Positions 48,721 to 56,866 of a DNA stretch of 64,000 bases are shown here, piece by piece. Both the position numbers and the translations under genes were made by a program. Every line of letters starts with the position of its first letter. Position 1 is the first letter of the stretch. The notes under the pieces were generated by a model. That model saw only the letters and a list, made by a program, of their open reading frames with translations, searched no databases and was not told where the DNA came from. This DNA is from Lewinellaceae bacterium (GTDB taxonomy: Bacteria; Bacteroidota; Bacteroidia; Chitinophagales; Saprospiraceae), in the NCBI GenBank assembly GCA_024644235.1, contig JAHELJ010000007.1, forward strand, positions 25,149 to 89,148, written 5' to 3'.

Positions 48721-49532
48721 GCCAGGATTGGACGAAGCACGCGATCGATATACTTTCCATCCTCGATCGTCAGTCCATCAGGATCGGTAATCGCCTGGTC
48801 ACATTCATCTTCCATAATGATCCATCCTTCAAAATCAGTGTCTTTCAAATACTCAGTGATTCCAACCATATCGATATCACCTTCGCCGGTAGCAGCCCAA
48901 CGTCCGTCATGATACATGTCTTTATAGTGTACCAAGTTGATTTGGCTCCGGTACTGCTGAATGATCTTCAACGGATCCATTCCTCCTGCGGCAATATGTC
49001 CAATATCCGGACAGTAACCGATCACCTCCTTATCCAATCCTTCCAGCAGGATCTCATAGTCTGCCTCCGTGCGAAAGATCGAGCCGGGAGGAGAGTTTGG
49101 ATGATAGGAACAGACAATGCCCTGTTCCGAGGCCCTTTTTGCAAACTCATTCACACATCGCAAGAGATTCTCTTGACGCTCGTTGAGATTTTCCCTGTTC
49201 TCTTGTGGCATTTGAACCAAGAGCAGGATGGCTTCGGGAAATTGATTCATATATTGGATCCATGTGGCTGCGCGGGCTAGTTCATCTGCAGTCTCGGCCG
49301 GATGCAGCCAGTCTTCCACAACACATAGCACGGCCAATTCCATGTCGTACTTCTGCAATGCATCCTTCATTTGCACAGGATCTTCAAGATGCTTCAGGAA
49401 ACTGGATTCTGGTTCGATCCCGTTAAAGCCTGCTTTCCAACACACCTCCATGATGTGTTCCAGCCTGCCTTTGTACTGCTCACCTGGCATCTGCCAGGTG
49501 TAGGTTTCGCATCCAAGTCTGATTCGGCTCAT
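48717..49532 (-). CDS. Sugar phosphate isomerase/epimerase-like TIM barrel (copy 1)
   Basis: This 271-residue AP-endonuclease-2-like TIM barrel has metal ligand motifs: YHPNSPPGS, IGYCPDIGHIAAGG, LVHYKDMYHDGRW and WIIMEDE. The fold covers xylose isomerases, tagatose/psicose epimerases and inosose isomerases. It is the last gene of a minus-strand operon that starts with a second TIM-barrel protein and contains an alpha/beta hydrolase; the gap to that hydrolase is three bases. Confidence 0.87.
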   Translation of the reverse strand: MSRIRLGCETYTWQMPGEQYKGRLEHIMEVCWKAGFNGIEPESSFLKHLEDPVQMKDALQKYDMELAVLCVVEDWLHPAETADELARAATWIQYMNQFPEAILLLVQMPQENRENLNERQENLLRCVNEFAKRASEQGIVCSYHPNSPPGSIFRTEADYEILLEGLDKEVIGYCPDIGHIAAGGMDPLKIIQQYRSQINLVHYKDMYHDGRWAATGEGDIDMVGITEYLKDTDFEGWIIMEDECDQAITDPDGLTIEDGKYIDRVLRPILA

Positions 49533-49535
49533 AGG

Positions 49536-50351
49536 TTAAGGTCTATTTTCGAGGAGGAATTCAGAGGTTACTGCATTGAATCGATCGAGATCTTCCCAAT
49601 GATGGACATGCCCTCCTTCGGGGAATGTGACTAGTTTAGAACCTGCAATGCCCTTGTGCAATACATCGGAGAAGGCAGGTGGTGTAAAAATATCCATGCT
49701 TCCCACTGTGATCAATGTAGGTACGCTGATTTGTGATAGCCTGGCAACGGTGTCATGCTGGATACATGCATCAAGTTGGCCATCAAATCCATTCTGGGAT
49801 TGCGGGCTTGGATTGGATGCGGCGGCTTGTTGACCTTCGACCAGAGAGTGATATTCTCTCTCATACCAGGGTGGCGCAAAAATCCAGAGTTGGAGCAATT
49901 CCATAAAATCATCAGGCTTTGATGTCCGCCGAATCTTTTTAAGGTTTTCGTAGACTGTCTTCGCATACTGGTTGAATCGCGGCCATGTGCTGATCAATAC
50001 CAGGCAATGAACTTTCTCCGGATGGTGCAATACCAGCTCCTGAGCGATGGCACCACCCATGGAGATCCCTGCGACACTAGCCCTGGAAATGCCAAGATGG
50101 TCCATCACTGCAGCCGTGTCATTGGCCATCATAGCGGTAGAATAGGGTCCTGCAGGTTGCTCAGATTTGCCCACTCCCCTATTATCCAAAATGATGCATC
50201 GGTAGTGTTTCTCGTAGACAGCTACGTGTTTCTCCCAAACTGAACCATCCGCGCCAAATCCCATCAGAAGAATCAGGGGAGGACCATCCCCTCGCTCATG
50301 AAAATAGATTCTGGTCCCTTGGGCATCTACGTATCCTTCCTTATACTTCAT
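49536..50351 (-). CDS. Alpha/beta hydrolase (3-oxoadipate enol-lactonase-like)
   Basis: This 271-residue hydrolase has the oxyanion segment LILLMGFGADG, the nucleophile elbow GISMGG (Ser about residue 96), acid residue in VGSMDIFT, and the catalytic His in PEGGHVHHWE. The overall sequence resembles the PcaD / enol-lactonase branch, but such assignments are loose. It is the middle gene of a three-gene operon with two isomerase-like proteins. A lactone intermediate of sugar oxidation is a reasonable substrate guess. Confidence 0.87.
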   Translation of the reverse strand: MKYKEGYVDAQGTRIYFHERGDGPPLILLMGFGADGSVWEKHVAVYEKHYRCIILDNRGVGKSEQPAGPYSTAMMANDTAAVMDHLGISRASVAGISMGGAIAQELVLHHPEKVHCLVLISTWPRFNQYAKTVYENLKKIRRTSKPDDFMELLQLWIFAPPWYEREYHSLVEGQQAAASNPSPQSQNGFDGQLDACIQHDTVARLSQISVPTLITVGSMDIFTPPAFSDVLHKGIAGSKLVTFPEGGHVHHWEDLDRFNAVTSEFLLENRP

Positions 50352-50365
50352 GTGAAACTGTCATT

Positions 50366-51226
50366 TTACTGTGCTGACTGCGAATGCTTGTCACACATCT
50401 TCCGGATAAAAGCATAACCATCACGGTAAACTTCATCCAGTGTGGGAGCAAAGTTGCGCCAGACATTGATCCCGGAAGCAAAGACCGGGTTATTGCGGCT
50501 GAACGCCTCTATAGTAAGCCATCCATCATAACCTACGTCATACAAATTGCTAAAGACTTCATCCCACGCTACCTGGCCGGTTCCTGGTGTGCCCCGGTCG
50601 TTCTCTGAGATGTGAACATGAGCTATGATATCCTTATGTCGCTGGATGACATCCCGCATGCTTTTCTCCTCAATATGGGCATGGTGAGTGTCGAAGATCA
50701 TACGCAAATTTGGATGATCTATTTCTCGGATCAAAGCACTGATCTCATCGAGGGTATTGTAGAGATAACACTCAAACCGGTTTAGAGCTTCGGGAGTTAA
50801 TATGATGCCAGCCTGAGATGCGTACTCGGCTGCCTTCTGCAACACTTCCGTGCTGTGCTTTCGCTCCTCGATAGTCGGAGGATTGCCGGAGAAATAGGCG
50901 AAGGCAGAGTGAAAAGGACCTCCAATCACCTCGGCCCCTAGTTCCGCTCCCATATCGATCCGCCATTTAAGCTGCTCAAGTGCTTTTGCTCTTATTGCCG
51001 GATCTGAACTTGCCGGATTGCCATCTTCAAATAGTGATGTGACTGAAGTGCATCCAAGCTCAAGATCGCTGATTAGCTTCCCCAATTGACGGTAATGTTC
51101 TTTATCCCCACCACCAATCGGAATCTCAACCCCATCAAAACCAGTTCTCTTGATATCTTCTATGATAGAGAGGTGGGAAGAGTCGACATCCGTCGTCCAC
51201 AGCAACATGTTCATTCCAATCTTCAA
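50366..51226 (-). CDS. Sugar phosphate isomerase/epimerase-like TIM barrel (copy 2)
   Basis: This 286-residue TIM barrel of the D-tagatose/psicose 3-epimerase type has GVEIPIGGG, the metal ligands LTPEALNRFECYLYNT, MIFDTHHAHIEEKS and VHISENDRGTPGTG, and a final WLTIEAFSR. It is the first gene of its operon (14 bases before the hydrolase). The two TIM-barrel proteins of this operon are related in fold but not close in sequence, so each probably has its own step. Confidence 0.88.
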   Translation of the reverse strand: MKIGMNMLLWTTDVDSSHLSIIEDIKRTGFDGVEIPIGGGDKEHYRQLGKLISDLELGCTSVTSLFEDGNPASSDPAIRAKALEQLKWRIDMGAELGAEVIGGPFHSAFAYFSGNPPTIEERKHSTEVLQKAAEYASQAGIILTPEALNRFECYLYNTLDEISALIREIDHPNLRMIFDTHHAHIEEKSMRDVIQRHKDIIAHVHISENDRGTPGTGQVAWDEVFSNLYDVGYDGWLTIEAFSRNNPVFASGINVWRNFAPTLDEVYRDGYAFIRKMCDKHSQSAQ

Positions 51227-51284
51227 GGCCGTGCTATTATTTCGTGAAAAGCCTAAGATAGTGAACGTGATTTCCTACACAAAA

Positions 51285-51683
51285 TCAGAATCGCTGGTAG
51301 GTCTTTCGAAGCTCCTTTAATTCTAACTCTTCTTCTTTGAGCTCCTCACTTTCTTTTATCTCATGAATCTTATTTTACGCTTCCTGCTCTTCCCACCACT
51401 TGCCAATATTGCTAGTACCCAAAATATTTAAACCAAACACCCCAAAGTAGTAGACGATCAAGGCAGGAATCCAACTAAAGGAGATGCTTAGCCCCCATTT
51501 TCTGCCAGGCAAGAGGAGATTCAAGATCTTCAAGACAATCGAAATAACCAAAGAACAAGATGTATTTAAAACACTCCTTCTTTTATCTAACTTCCTTACG
51601 GATCTTTCTACATGGATCCGTGTATTCCTCCAAACCTTGAGTATTGAAAGTAATCTGACCTCCATTATGACACTTAAATCCAA
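51285..51683 (-). pseudogene. 2TM-like membrane protein with an in-frame stop
   Basis: The frame from 51683 to 51375 encodes 102 residues with two hydrophobic segments (LVISIVLKILNLLLPG and SWIPALIVYYFGVFGLNILG), then GKWWEEQEA and TAA at 51375-51377. The same frame goes on without interruption to 51285 as NKIHEIKESEELKEEELELK followed by ELRKTYQRF, a protein-like charged tail. Two helices followed by a KxWEE charged tail is the plan of Bacteroidota 2TM-domain proteins. I read this as a gene broken by one nonsense change, or a sequencing error. The N-terminal start is also uncertain. Confidence 0.5.
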
Positions 51684-51777
51684 TACCGATAATAAAATCG
51701 TTGTGCTGACGGTGGGCCAATACTGACCCCAAGGATTCTCATGGTCAGGTAAAAGTACGATCCGAATCTTAGTAGAG

Positions 51778-52653
51778 ATGGCTATCTTCGTCCCTCGATT
51801 AAAAGCACAAATGATGCACCGAGCATTCCTAAAAACCCTCTTAGCCCGTCATCAAGATTGTCCACGCTGTCCCGCACCCAAAGAGGTGCAGGAATTTTTC
51901 ATGGACATCATGGGCTTGCTCTTCCCGGACTATTGTGAGCGCAAACTGACGGCAGAAAATGAGCTGGAGGCCTATTATGAGGATCTTCAGCAGGAATTGA
52001 AGACACTGTTGGAAAGGAATTCGAAGCACTCGCCACTGCCAGTTGATGATGTTGTTGCCCAATTCTTTGCGGCTCTTCCCGTCGTACTGGAGAAACTAGA
52101 AGATGACGCCGATGCTATTTTTAAAGGTGATCCTGCGGCAAAAAGCAAGCCCGAAGTGATCCGAACCTATCCAGGATTTTTTGCTATTGCCGCCTACCGG
52201 ATAGCTCATGAGTTGCATCTGCAAAAGGTGCAAATCATTCCGAGAATGATTGCTGAATTGGCTCATTCAAAATCTGGGATCGACATTCATCCAGGCGCAC
52301 ATATTGGAGAGAGATTATGTATTGATCACGGCACCGGAGTAGTAATCGGTGAAACATCGGTGATCGGTAATGACGTGAAAATATATCAGGGGGTGACTTT
52401 AGGGGCTCTAAGTGTGAAAAAAGAAGACGCCGAGAAAAAGCGACATCCCACCATAGAAGACCACGTTGTTCTCTATGCAGGAGCTACTATCCTGGGTGGT
52501 GATACTGTGATCGGGCGAAACAGCGTAATTGGAGGTAATGTGTGGATCACCAAAAGCGTACCAGCAAATTCAAAGGTGTATTACCAGGCCCGGTTGTACC
52601 ATGCCGCCGACGATGATCCCCATCTTGTATTGTACTCTAAAACGGACGAATGA
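51778..52653 (+). CDS. cysE: Serine O-acetyltransferase
   Basis: This 291-residue enzyme transfers acetyl from acetyl-CoA to serine, the first step of cysteine synthesis. A helical N-terminal domain is followed by a left-handed beta-helix (DIHPGAHIGERLCIDHGTGV, VIGETSVIGNDVKIYQGVTL). A second group follows (HPTIEDHVVLYAGATILGG). The conserved catalytic His is in IDHGTG. The next gene, cysM, starts inside its stop codon (ATGA), so the two form a translationally coupled pair. Confidence 0.95.
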   Translation: MAIFVPRLKAQMMHRAFLKTLLARHQDCPRCPAPKEVQEFFMDIMGLLFPDYCERKLTAENELEAYYEDLQQELKTLLERNSKHSPLPVDDVVAQFFAALPVVLEKLEDDADAIFKGDPAAKSKPEVIRTYPGFFAIAAYRIAHELHLQKVQIIPRMIAELAHSKSGIDIHPGAHIGERLCIDHGTGVVIGETSVIGNDVKIYQGVTLGALSVKKEDAEKKRHPTIEDHVVLYAGATILGGDTVIGRNSVIGGNVWITKSVPANSKVYYQARLYHAADDDPHLVLYSKTDE

Positions 52654-53528
52654 TCTTAACGGATTTGATCGGTAATACGCCTTTGGTTGAGCTGCAACAC
52701 ATCCCGGAAAACAGCCGGGTAAAAATCTTTGGCAAACTGGAAGGACAAAATCCGGGAGGAAGCGTCAAAGACAGGGCTGCTTTTGGTATGATAAAAGGAG
52801 CACTTGATCGGGGAGAGATCAAACCAGGCGACCAATTGGTGGAAGCTACTAGCGGTAACACCGGAATTGCCTTGGCCATGATTGCCCAACTGCTTGAGCT
52901 ACGGATGACGTTGTTAATGCCAGATAATGCTACTATCGAGCGCATTCAGGCTATGACCGCCTATGGGGCTGAAGTCATTCTTACGCCTGCCGCACAAACT
53001 ATCGAATATTCGCGTGAAAAGGCAGAAGCTATGGCCGAAACTGGTGACTATTTCATACTGAACCAATTTGCCAACCCTGACAATTACAGGATGCACTATC
53101 GAACTACCGGCCCGGAGATCTGGCGAGACACCGATCAGGCAATCACCCACTTTGTCAGCGCGATGGGGACTACGGGCACGATCATGGGAGTTTCGAGATT
53201 CTTAAAAGAAAAAAATGCGAAAATTCAGATCGTCGGAACCCAACCTACAGACGGTTCAAGTATCCCCGGCATCCGAAGATGGTCGCCGGAGTTCCTTCCC
53301 AAGATTTTTGAGAGAGAAAGGGTCGACCGGATCATCGATGTGAGCGAAACCGCCGCCCGTGAAATGACTCGTAGGTTGGCTTTGGAAGAAGGTATCCTGG
53401 CTGGGATGAGCAGTGGTGGGGCATTGGATGCAGCCCTCCGCCTCTCAAGGGAACTCGATGAGGGATTAGTTGTTTTTATTGTCTGCGATCGCGGCGATCG
53501 CTATTTGAGTTCAGATCTTTTTAAGTAG
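52650..53528 (+). CDS. cysM: Cysteine synthase B / O-acetylserine sulfhydrylase
   Basis: This 292-residue PLP enzyme makes cysteine from O-acetylserine and sulfide. The PLP lysine is Lys40 (GGSVKDR), the substrate loop is ATSGNTG (66-72), and the GTTGTIMGVSRFLKE phosphate-binding segment is intact. Short length and the IPGIRRWSPEFLPKIF segment (where CysK has a longer loop) favour the CysM branch. It lies directly behind cysE with a 4-base overlap and ends 21 bases before a convergent gene. Confidence 0.93.
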   Translation: MILTDLIGNTPLVELQHIPENSRVKIFGKLEGQNPGGSVKDRAAFGMIKGALDRGEIKPGDQLVEATSGNTGIALAMIAQLLELRMTLLMPDNATIERIQAMTAYGAEVILTPAAQTIEYSREKAEAMAETGDYFILNQFANPDNYRMHYRTTGPEIWRDTDQAITHFVSAMGTTGTIMGVSRFLKEKNAKIQIVGTQPTDGSSIPGIRRWSPEFLPKIFERERVDRIIDVSETAAREMTRRLALEEGILAGMSSGGALDAALRLSRELDEGLVVFIVCDRGDRYLSSDLFK

Positions 53529-53549
53529 TCAGCCAGAGTCAATCTGTAT

Positions 53550-55193
53550 TCAGTTGTTCTTCTTCCTCGGACTGCCTTTTGTCGCACTCTTCTTAGCAGC
53601 TGGTTTTTGTACCGGTGTACGTGTCACAGTCGGCTTCTTTGGCAATTGTTGTTTTCTTGGCACCACTTTTCTCGTCTCAATCTTTCGATCACGTTGCCAC
53701 GTTTGTTTATGACGTTCCTTGGCTTCAGTGATCCGGTCATAGTCGCGATCTCTGGAGACGGTCCTTCTTTTTCCTTCATCCACTTGTTGAGATGATCGAC
53801 GTATCCTGGGACTAATCACTTCAGTGGGTATCTGTCTGCTGGTGGTGCGACGGTACCTTGGTGTCGCCTGCTTAGTTATCTGAGTCCGATCTACTTGGAT
53901 TGTGCGGTATTTGGCCGGATTCTTCTTATGAAACTCGACTTGAGATAAAGGTGCTTTTATGTTTCTTTGATTGTATCGAATCCGGTCAGATTCAAACCGG
54001 CCAAAGTCACGGATCCTTCTCACTCGATTTCTGTCGTCCTGAAGCCAGCTCTCGGCGATTACTGCTCCATTTGCTTCCTTCCAATGTCTCACACCCACAG
54101 TAATGCTGGTTGTAGAGGTTCGGTGACCATAGTAATGATGGACAAATCGATTGGTATAGTGAGGATAATAGTGATGATGATGCGGGTGATGAAAGTACCA
54201 TCGGGTAAAATGAAATGAAGGCAATCCTACCACAATGCAAGTGCGCCGTGGTGAAAAATAGAATCCCCAATCCCACCAATACGGATGGTATCTCCAGCGT
54301 GGGTATTCAAACCAGGTCGGATAACCAAACCAGTATGGGAAATGATGATAGTAGTGTTTTTCAACGATGACTACTTCTTCATCATCATAATAGATGTCGT
54401 CATCGACAGGATCGTAGTAAACATCATCATAGATGTATTCACCGGCATATTCCTCTGCTGCAGCGACCATTTCTGATTGTGCCTCAGGATCGTTTTCAAG
54501 CTCACTTTTCCAGTCAGCCAGGTCTTGAGCCTGCTGTCTGGCAATCTCCAGGTTGAGGCTGTCAGCCATTCGTAGAATCCACTCCGGATTTCGTTTGTAG
54601 ATATCACCGGCTAACACCACTAGGCGGAGATTGTCACTTAGAATTGAAAGTATTTCCGGAAGTTCAAGAAGATGGTAAAATGCAAACCGTGTGTTTTCCG
54701 GGTAATAGGAGACCACCTCTTCAAATCCTTTCTTACTATCGGTTTCTATTTGTACGATATCCTCAAGCACCGTTAGGTGCTTACGAAAAGCCACTCGCGC
54801 ATCGGAGTGTGCCTCGAGCGGGTAATTCTCCAGACACTTGTGAATATCCCTGTCCTCATGATGAGCACTTACCATCGCTTTGATCAAGCCTGGGAATCGA
54901 GTCAGGTCCCAAATCAACTTCTGATCTTTGCTACTCAGGGGTGATAAGGCATCGATAAATTTGTCCCGGCTACTTTGCTGAATTGCACTGATTCTAACAA
55001 GCAATTCCGGATACATGGATAACTCCAAAATGGCATTTCTGGTTTCTTCCGGATAAAGCACAAGTGCTTCAATACTCTCCCGTTCTTCTTCCAACAATGT
55101 GCCGAAGACTTCCGTCTGTTCCTGACTAAGCAGTCTGCCACCTGTCAGAAATACGCCGATAGCTAAGGCTCCAAAAAGCAACAACTGTTTCAT
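53550..55193 (-). CDS. DUF3300-like exported protein with aromatic/His-rich centre and basic tail
   Basis: This 547-residue protein has a signal peptide (LLLFGALAIGVFLTGG) followed by repeated short motifs of the type LYPEETRNAI, MYPELLVRI, RFPGLIKAM and YYPENTRFAF that resemble DUF3300 repeats. An acidic YDD-rich stretch comes next. Then there is a segment of about 90 residues dominated by Tyr, Trp, His and Phe (HYYHHFPYWFGYPTWF...). The last ~190 residues are strongly basic (RRTTSRQ, KPTVTRTP, PRKKNN). This composition suggests an envelope protein with metal-binding or surface-coating properties. It is transcribed divergently from the SigK gene. Confidence 0.72.
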   Translation of the reverse strand: MKQLLLFGALAIGVFLTGGRLLSQEQTEVFGTLLEEERESIEALVLYPEETRNAILELSMYPELLVRISAIQQSSRDKFIDALSPLSSKDQKLIWDLTRFPGLIKAMVSAHHEDRDIHKCLENYPLEAHSDARVAFRKHLTVLEDIVQIETDSKKGFEEVVSYYPENTRFAFYHLLELPEILSILSDNLRLVVLAGDIYKRNPEWILRMADSLNLEIARQQAQDLADWKSELENDPEAQSEMVAAAEEYAGEYIYDDVYYDPVDDDIYYDDEEVVIVEKHYYHHFPYWFGYPTWFEYPRWRYHPYWWDWGFYFSPRRTCIVVGLPSFHFTRWYFHHPHHHHYYPHYTNRFVHHYYGHRTSTTSITVGVRHWKEANGAVIAESWLQDDRNRVRRIRDFGRFESDRIRYNQRNIKAPLSQVEFHKKNPAKYRTIQVDRTQITKQATPRYRRTTSRQIPTEVISPRIRRSSQQVDEGKRRTVSRDRDYDRITEAKERHKQTWQRDRKIETRKVVPRKQQLPKKPTVTRTPVQKPAAKKSATKGSPRKKNN

Positions 55194-55378
55194 GACTGAT
55201 TATTATTGATCCTCGCCAAATCTAGCTCCAGAGCACACCCTTGTCCATGATGGGTGTCATAGAGACAGTTGATTCTCTGCTGAACCTGTACAGTGATCAA
55301 TCCACAAAGCTTTAAGGTCTTTATACCGCAGAGTTTCTTGCTATTGATCAAAAAAAATATCGCTAATTTACCGGCTCT

Positions 55379-55927
55379 ATGTCCACCAAAACTCGCTCAC
55401 AAAAAGAGATCGTGGATGGTCTTTTAGCGAAAGACCGTGCCACCCTTGGCTACCTGTTCGATCAGTATGGTGGAGCTCTGCTTGGAGTGGCTAGACGGAT
55501 TGTGGGAACAAAAGAGAGTGCTGAAGAGGTCCTACAGGATGCCTTTCTCAAGATTTGGAAAAACATTGAAAAGTTCGACTCTGAGAGAGGTCGACTCTTT
55601 ACCTGGATGCTTCAAATCACCAGAAACGAAGCGATCGACAAGCGAAGATCCAGGATCTCGAAGGAGGATGAGAAAACCTCTTCCCTCGACTTACACGTAT
55701 ATAAGCTGGAAGAAAAAGATTTTGAAGAAATGAAGATCGGTGATATTGGGTTGAGGAATGTGATAGCCGGGTTGGAAGATGACGCACAAGAAATCTTAAA
55801 CTTGATCTACTTTAAAGGATATACACATAAAGACGTTGCTGATCAAACCGGCATGCCACTGGGTACGGTGAAGACCAAATTGAGGCGCGCTATTTTAGAA
55901 CTCCGAAAAGTACTTGATCCCACGTGA
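55379..55927 (+). CDS. ECF sigma factor (SigK-like)
   Basis: This 182-residue sigma-70 family protein has region 2 at about 20-90 (LFDQYGGALLGVARRIVG, LQDAFLKIWKNIEKFD, FTWMLQITRNEAIDKRR). Region 4 is at about 130-180 (LNLIYFKGYTHKDVADQTGMP, LGTVKTKLRRAI). It belongs to the SigK-type group usually controlled by RskA-like anti-sigma factors, and such a gene follows with a 4-base overlap (GTGA). Likely targets are the DUF4331 genes just downstream and possibly its own promoter. Confidence 0.92.
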   Translation: MSTKTRSQKEIVDGLLAKDRATLGYLFDQYGGALLGVARRIVGTKESAEEVLQDAFLKIWKNIEKFDSERGRLFTWMLQITRNEAIDKRRSRISKEDEKTSSLDLHVYKLEEKDFEEMKIGDIGLRNVIAGLEDDAQEILNLIYFKGYTHKDVADQTGMPLGTVKTKLRRAILELRKVLDPT

Positions 55928-56718
55928 ATATTCAAGAGTACATAGAATCCGGAATATTGGAAGCCTACGTATTGGGCGATCTGACTCAGGCTGGTATAGA
56001 TGAGGTGGAAGAGATGATGGAAAAGCACCCGGAGATCATGGAAGAGGTCACTCGAATCTCCAAAAGCCTTGAAGATTTGTCGATGTCATCTGTCGAGGAG
56101 CCTAGCCCACTGCTCAAAGCAGGCATTCTGCGCAGAATAGAGGATGAGGAGGCAGGTCAGACTCCTGAACCCAAGGAGGAGGGAAAGAATCAAAAAATAT
56201 TAACGATTGCCGTAACTATCCTTGGGCTATTGCTTTCCGGGGGAATCCTGATGTACTGTTTGGCTCATGCCCAATCCAGCAAACACGAAATTGAACAAGC
56301 TGCTATCCTGGCAGATAGTCTCCAGGGAGAGATTGATACGCTAAATCAAGAGCTCAATCAGGTCCAGCAAGAATTGCAAATCGCACTGGATCCCAATTTT
56401 ACCAAAGTACCTCTTGAAGGATTACCTATTTCTCCCAATGCCATGGCTGCTGTGTACTGGAACCAGTCTAGTAATGATGTTTACCTGGAAGCGAGTGGCC
56501 TTCCTATACCGGCTCCAGACCGACAATATCAATTATGGGCGATCAAGGCCGGTCAGCCAGTGAGTATTGGTGTCTTCGATTATTCCAGCGATCCTACTCT
56601 GTTCAAAATGGAGAATATAGATGATGCCCAAGCTTTTGCGATTACCCTGGAACCATTTGGTGGAGTTCTTAATCCAACGCTGGATCAGATGTATGTTCTG
56701 GGTAACGTACCCTCTTGA
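55924..56718 (+). CDS. RskA-like anti-sigma factor
   Basis: This is a 264-residue protein starting at GTG 55924, overlapping the sigma stop. The N-terminal anti-sigma domain (YIESGILEAYVLGDLTQAG) is followed by a membrane segment at about 91-114, a short coiled coil (118-155) and a periplasmic RskA domain at about 170-262 (MAAVYWNQSSNDVYLEASGL, QYQLWAIKAGQPVSIGVF). It should bind the sigma factor on the cytoplasmic side and release it on an envelope signal. No classic zinc-binding HxxxCxxC motif is visible. Confidence 0.9.
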   Translation: MNIQEYIESGILEAYVLGDLTQAGIDEVEEMMEKHPEIMEEVTRISKSLEDLSMSSVEEPSPLLKAGILRRIEDEEAGQTPEPKEEGKNQKILTIAVTILGLLLSGGILMYCLAHAQSSKHEIEQAAILADSLQGEIDTLNQELNQVQQELQIALDPNFTKVPLEGLPISPNAMAAVYWNQSSNDVYLEASGLPIPAPDRQYQLWAIKAGQPVSIGVFDYSSDPTLFKMENIDDAQAFAITLEPFGGVLNPTLDQMYVLGNVPS

Positions 56719-56866
56719 TTTGTCAATTATTTCAAAAAAAGTCGGAAGTTTTAAATCCAAACGGTCCGCTACTTCCGTAAGTAGTTTTGTAAACAGGTAG
56801 CATCAAACAGTCAATACGGCCACCTGGATCGATAAGTCCTTTTTCCATTTCTTAATTCTAATTGAT

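Noticed and set aside
51484..51726. 80-codon plus-strand frame opposite the 2TM-like gene
   Set aside because: No helices, no motif, no neighbour coupling; the minus-strand frame is far more protein-like.
56782..56789. TAGTTTTG as a Bacteroidota -7 element before the first DUF4331 gene; also TAGATTTG at 63740-63747
   Set aside because: No TTTG-type -33 element at the right distance in either case.
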